Source: an uncultured Lachnospiraceae bacterium (GTDB taxonomy: Bacteria > Bacillota > Clostridia > Lachnospirales > Lachnospiraceae). Taken from it: DNA of 64,000 bases. The stretch spans positions 1 to 64,000 of the forward strand of contig CANOEC010000022.1 in assembly GCA_947564735.1 (NCBI GenBank). The letters are read 5' to 3'. Positions 61,849 to 64,000 of this stretch are shown piece by piece. The notes beneath the pieces were generated by a model. That model made no database searches, had not been told where the DNA came from, and saw nothing but the letters and a program-made list of their open reading frames with translations. The position numbers and the translations under genes were made by a program. Position 1 is the first letter of the stretch. Every line of letters starts with the position of its first letter.

Positions 61849-62403
61849 TTACGAAATGCCATTTTCGCTCTTCCTGTACTTATTGTGATATGCCAGTATC
61901 GCAGAAACAGTCTTTCCGTCCTGTATCTTACAGTCATATATCATTTGTAGGAGTTCGTCTACATCACGGCTTTCAACATCCAGATACTCATCCTCATCCA
62001 GATGCTGTCTGCTCCGCTTTAAGTCCGTCGCCACATAAACATCAATCTTCTCATCACAAAAAGCAACCGTCGTCCGCAAGGATAATAGCAGCTCAAGTTT
62101 GCCAGCCGTATAACCGGTTTCCTCCTCAAGCTCTCTTGCCGCCGCCAAATCGGTCGGTTCATCCACATCATTCAAACCGCCTGCCGGAATCTCCAAAGTT
62201 TCTCTATTCAGCGCATTCCGATACTGTCTGACCATCAGAAGTCTTCCGTCCTCTTTTACGGCTACCACCGCCGCCGCGCCTTTATGCTTGATATAATCCC
62301 ATTTCGCAATATTGCCGTTAGGAACCTTGATGGTATCCTGATAATAATCTATAATGGCACCTTTATGCACCAATTCCCTGCCGATACGCTCGTATTTCTC
62401 CAT
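61849..62403 (-). CDS. NUDIX hydrolase, ADP-ribose pyrophosphatase-like
   Basis: A 184-aa NUDIX enzyme; the ATG at 62403 has GAGGTG before it. Nudix box: AARELEEETGYTAGKL within GGLNDVDEPTD, with the acidic catalytic Glu residues present. Upstream MVRQYRNALNRETLEIPAGG is the ADP-ribose pyrophosphatase-type strand. Likely hydrolyses ADP-ribose or related nucleoside diphosphate sugars. Confidence 0.93.
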   Translation of the reverse strand: MEKYERIGRELVHKGAIIDYYQDTIKVPNGNIAKWDYIKHKGAAAVVAVKEDGRLLMVRQYRNALNRETLEIPAGGLNDVDEPTDLAAARELEEETGYTAGKLELLLSLRTTVAFCDEKIDVYVATDLKRSRQHLDEDEYLDVESRDVDELLQMIYDCKIQDGKTVSAILAYHNKYRKSENGIS

Positions 62404-62535
62404 ACACACCTCACCGCCTGCTATGTCCAGTCTGCCATGTACCGATAGATTCCTCTGACAGTCCGGACGCCTTTCCCTGTCTTACACTATCTATCATACA
62501 ACACTCCGCAGCTTCTGTCCATAACTGACTTTCTA

Positions 62536-63822
62536 TTATGCTGAAAGCAGCTTCTCTACGCTGACTAATTTCACACACAGAACAAACAAATCCGTTGCGG
62601 CAGCCATCTCCTCCGCAGTCGGATAAGACGGTGCAATACGAATGTTACTGTCTTTCGGGTCAATGCCATAAGGAAATGTAGCGCCTGCTCCGGTCAGAAT
62701 AACACCCGCTTCCTTGCACTTCGCAACAATTGCCTTCGCACATCCTTCCATCGCGTCAAATGAGATGAAATACCCGCCTAACGGTCTGGTCCACTCTCCG
62801 ATTCCAAGTCCGCCCAGCTCTTTGTCAAGAATCTCCAGCGTCGCCTCAAACTTCGGTCTTATAATATCGGCATGTTTTTTCATATGCGCCAGCATACCGT
62901 CTAAATTTTTAAAATATCTTGCATGACGCAGCTGGTTCACCTTATCATGCCCGATTGTCTGAATCGTCATGAACTTCTTTGCTTCCTCAACATTTGCCTT
63001 CGATGATGCAAATGCGGCAATACCCGCACCGGAAAAGGTGATTTTGGAAGTGGATGAAAACTCGTATACCATGTCCGGATTGCCCGCCTTCTCACACTCA
63101 CTCAGAATCTCTAATATCTGCGTCTGTTTATCTTCATATAAATGATGAATTGCATATGCATTATCCCAATAAATACGGAAATCCTTCGCCGCCGGTTTCA
63201 AAGCCGCAAATCTTCTGACTGTCTCGTCAGAATAAGAGATTCCCTGCGGATTAGAATATTTCGGTACACACCAGATGCCTTTTACCGCCTCATCCTCTGA
63301 AACATACTTCTCTACCAAATCCATATCAGGACCTTCCGGCGTCATGGGAATCGTAATCATCTCTATTCCGAAAAGCTGTGTAATTGCAAAATGTCTGTCA
63401 TATCCGGGCGCCGGGCATAAAAATTTCACTTTATCCAGTTTGCACCACGGTGTACTTCCCAGAACACCATGTGTTACAGCCCGTGAAACCGTATCGTACA
63501 TAATGGACAGACTGGCATTTCCATATACAATCACATTTTCAGCCGGAACACCGCCCATTACGTCAGCCATCAAATGCTTTGCCTCCGTGATACCATCCAT
63601 CATCCCATAATTTCTCGTATCTATACCATCTTCTGTTTTCATATCCGACCCGGAATTTAAAACATCCATCAATCCCATCGTCATGTCAAGCTGTGCCGGG
63701 GTGGGCTTTCCTCTGGACATATCCAGTTTTAATCCTTTCCCTTTTGCATCCTCAAACTGCTTCTCAAGCTCTGCCTTCCATTCCAAAAGTTCTTCCCTAC
63801 TCATCTCTTTGTACGGTTTCAT
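62536..63822 (-). CDS. Class Ic aspartate aminotransferase-like PLP enzyme
   Basis: A 428-aa PLP aminotransferase of the type Ic aspartate aminotransferase (AspT-like) group. It starts at the ATG at 63822, with AAAGGAG 12 bases before it; in-frame starts at 63858 and 63891 are less likely. Diagnostic segments are LKLDMSRGKPTPAQLD near the N-terminus, WCVPKYSNPQGISYSDETVR, the PLP-lysine region SSTSKITFSGAGIAAFASS and the Arg-containing TRPLGGYFISFDA. It would link glutamate and aspartate metabolism. An ATTGTATACAAT palindrome lies upstream. Confidence 0.9.
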   Translation of the reverse strand: MKPYKEMSREELLEWKAELEKQFEDAKGKGLKLDMSRGKPTPAQLDMTMGLMDVLNSGSDMKTEDGIDTRNYGMMDGITEAKHLMADVMGGVPAENVIVYGNASLSIMYDTVSRAVTHGVLGSTPWCKLDKVKFLCPAPGYDRHFAITQLFGIEMITIPMTPEGPDMDLVEKYVSEDEAVKGIWCVPKYSNPQGISYSDETVRRFAALKPAAKDFRIYWDNAYAIHHLYEDKQTQILEILSECEKAGNPDMVYEFSSTSKITFSGAGIAAFASSKANVEEAKKFMTIQTIGHDKVNQLRHARYFKNLDGMLAHMKKHADIIRPKFEATLEILDKELGGLGIGEWTRPLGGYFISFDAMEGCAKAIVAKCKEAGVILTGAGATFPYGIDPKDSNIRIAPSYPTAEEMAAATDLFVLCVKLVSVEKLLSA

Positions 63823-63947
63823 CGCTAAACTGTACTCCTTTCTCAGACTGCTTTTCATGATCCATAATTCAGACGCCTCTGATTGCATCAATCATACAAA
63901 TATACTGCTTTTCTCTATCTATTCGATGGATGTTTCCACATTGAATA

Positions 63948-63959
63948 ATTGTATACAAT
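63948..63959 (-). promoter_or_regulatory. 12-bp palindrome upstream of the aminotransferase
   Basis: A perfect ATTGTATACAAT palindrome about 126 bases before the start codon, of the kind bound by GntR-family regulators. No regulator gene is visible inside the window. Confidence 0.35.
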
Positions 63960-64000
63960 CATACACTGCTAAATATTCTACTACATATTTTTGGATTCTA

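Noticed and set aside
1-64000. CRISPR array, tRNA, rRNA, phage or integrative-element genes
   Set aside because: I found no regularly spaced repeats with unique spacers, no cloverleaf or rRNA sequence, and the only recombinase resembles chromosomal XerD and lies among ordinary genes.

Overview
This window looks like chromosome from a gut-type Lachnospiraceae bacterium (Clostridia). The reasons are moderate GC, strong AGGAGG-like ribosome binding sites, sporulation genes (spoIIM and a SpoVB-like flippase), many LplB/LplC-type sugar permeases without their own ATPase, AraC regulators beside glycoside hydrolases, and Bce-type ABC/two-component modules. Most genes are on the minus strand. I see no rRNA, tRNA, CRISPR array or phage module.

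Layout. 1-2.8 kb: a BMP-type lipoprotein overlapped by a DUF5722-like glycosidase lipoprotein that runs off the left edge. 3-7.8 kb: GH38 alpha-mannosidase, HAD phosphatase and HD-domain protein. 8.1-8.6 kb: a decayed Rpn-type nuclease. 8.6-13.4 kb: a compact five-gene operon with a circularly permuted ATP-grasp, an alpha-E protein, a transglutaminase-like protein and two AspA/AstE-type deacylase paralogues, one of which has lost its zinc ligands. It is driven by a consensus promoter with a leader hairpin. 13.6-15.2 kb: a RelA/SpoT-type synthetase downstream of fused remnants of a Phd antitoxin and a class I amidotransferase, then a 63-aa ORF with its own promoter. 15.4-18.8 kb: tpiA, pgk and gap.

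19-25 kb: a PHP phosphatase; a ROK regulator, BadF-type sugar kinase and GH4 phospho-glycosidase whose promoter is flanked by two near-identical operators; a GH8 exo-oligoxylanase. 25-40.7 kb: chemoreceptor, SGNH hydrolase with a divergent AraC regulator, then a plant-glycan locus (substrate-binding protein, two permeases, GH127, GH31, GH27), with a second AraC gene broken at a run of ten C. Together this suggests import and intracellular trimming of decorated hemicellulose or pectin side chains.

40.7-49 kb: a MacB/FtsX-type ABC exporter with a repeat-rich extracellular domain and a paired operator, a large foldback element, an FMN flavoprotein, a membrane protein with a gutted GGDEF domain, a DUF3737 beta-helix protein and an unknown. 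48.6-54.4 kb: mnmA, SpoVB-like flippase, DAHP synthase, and a MarR/MATE efflux pair with a clear operator. 54.4-59.3 kb: a complete Bce-type detoxification module with direct repeats upstream of the transporter. 59.4-64 kb: xerD-type recombinase, spoIIM, a MITE-like element with an apparent target-site duplication, a 60-aa protein, a NUDIX hydrolase and a class Ic aspartate aminotransferase.

Functions are assigned from family resemblance and motifs read by eye. No database search was possible.
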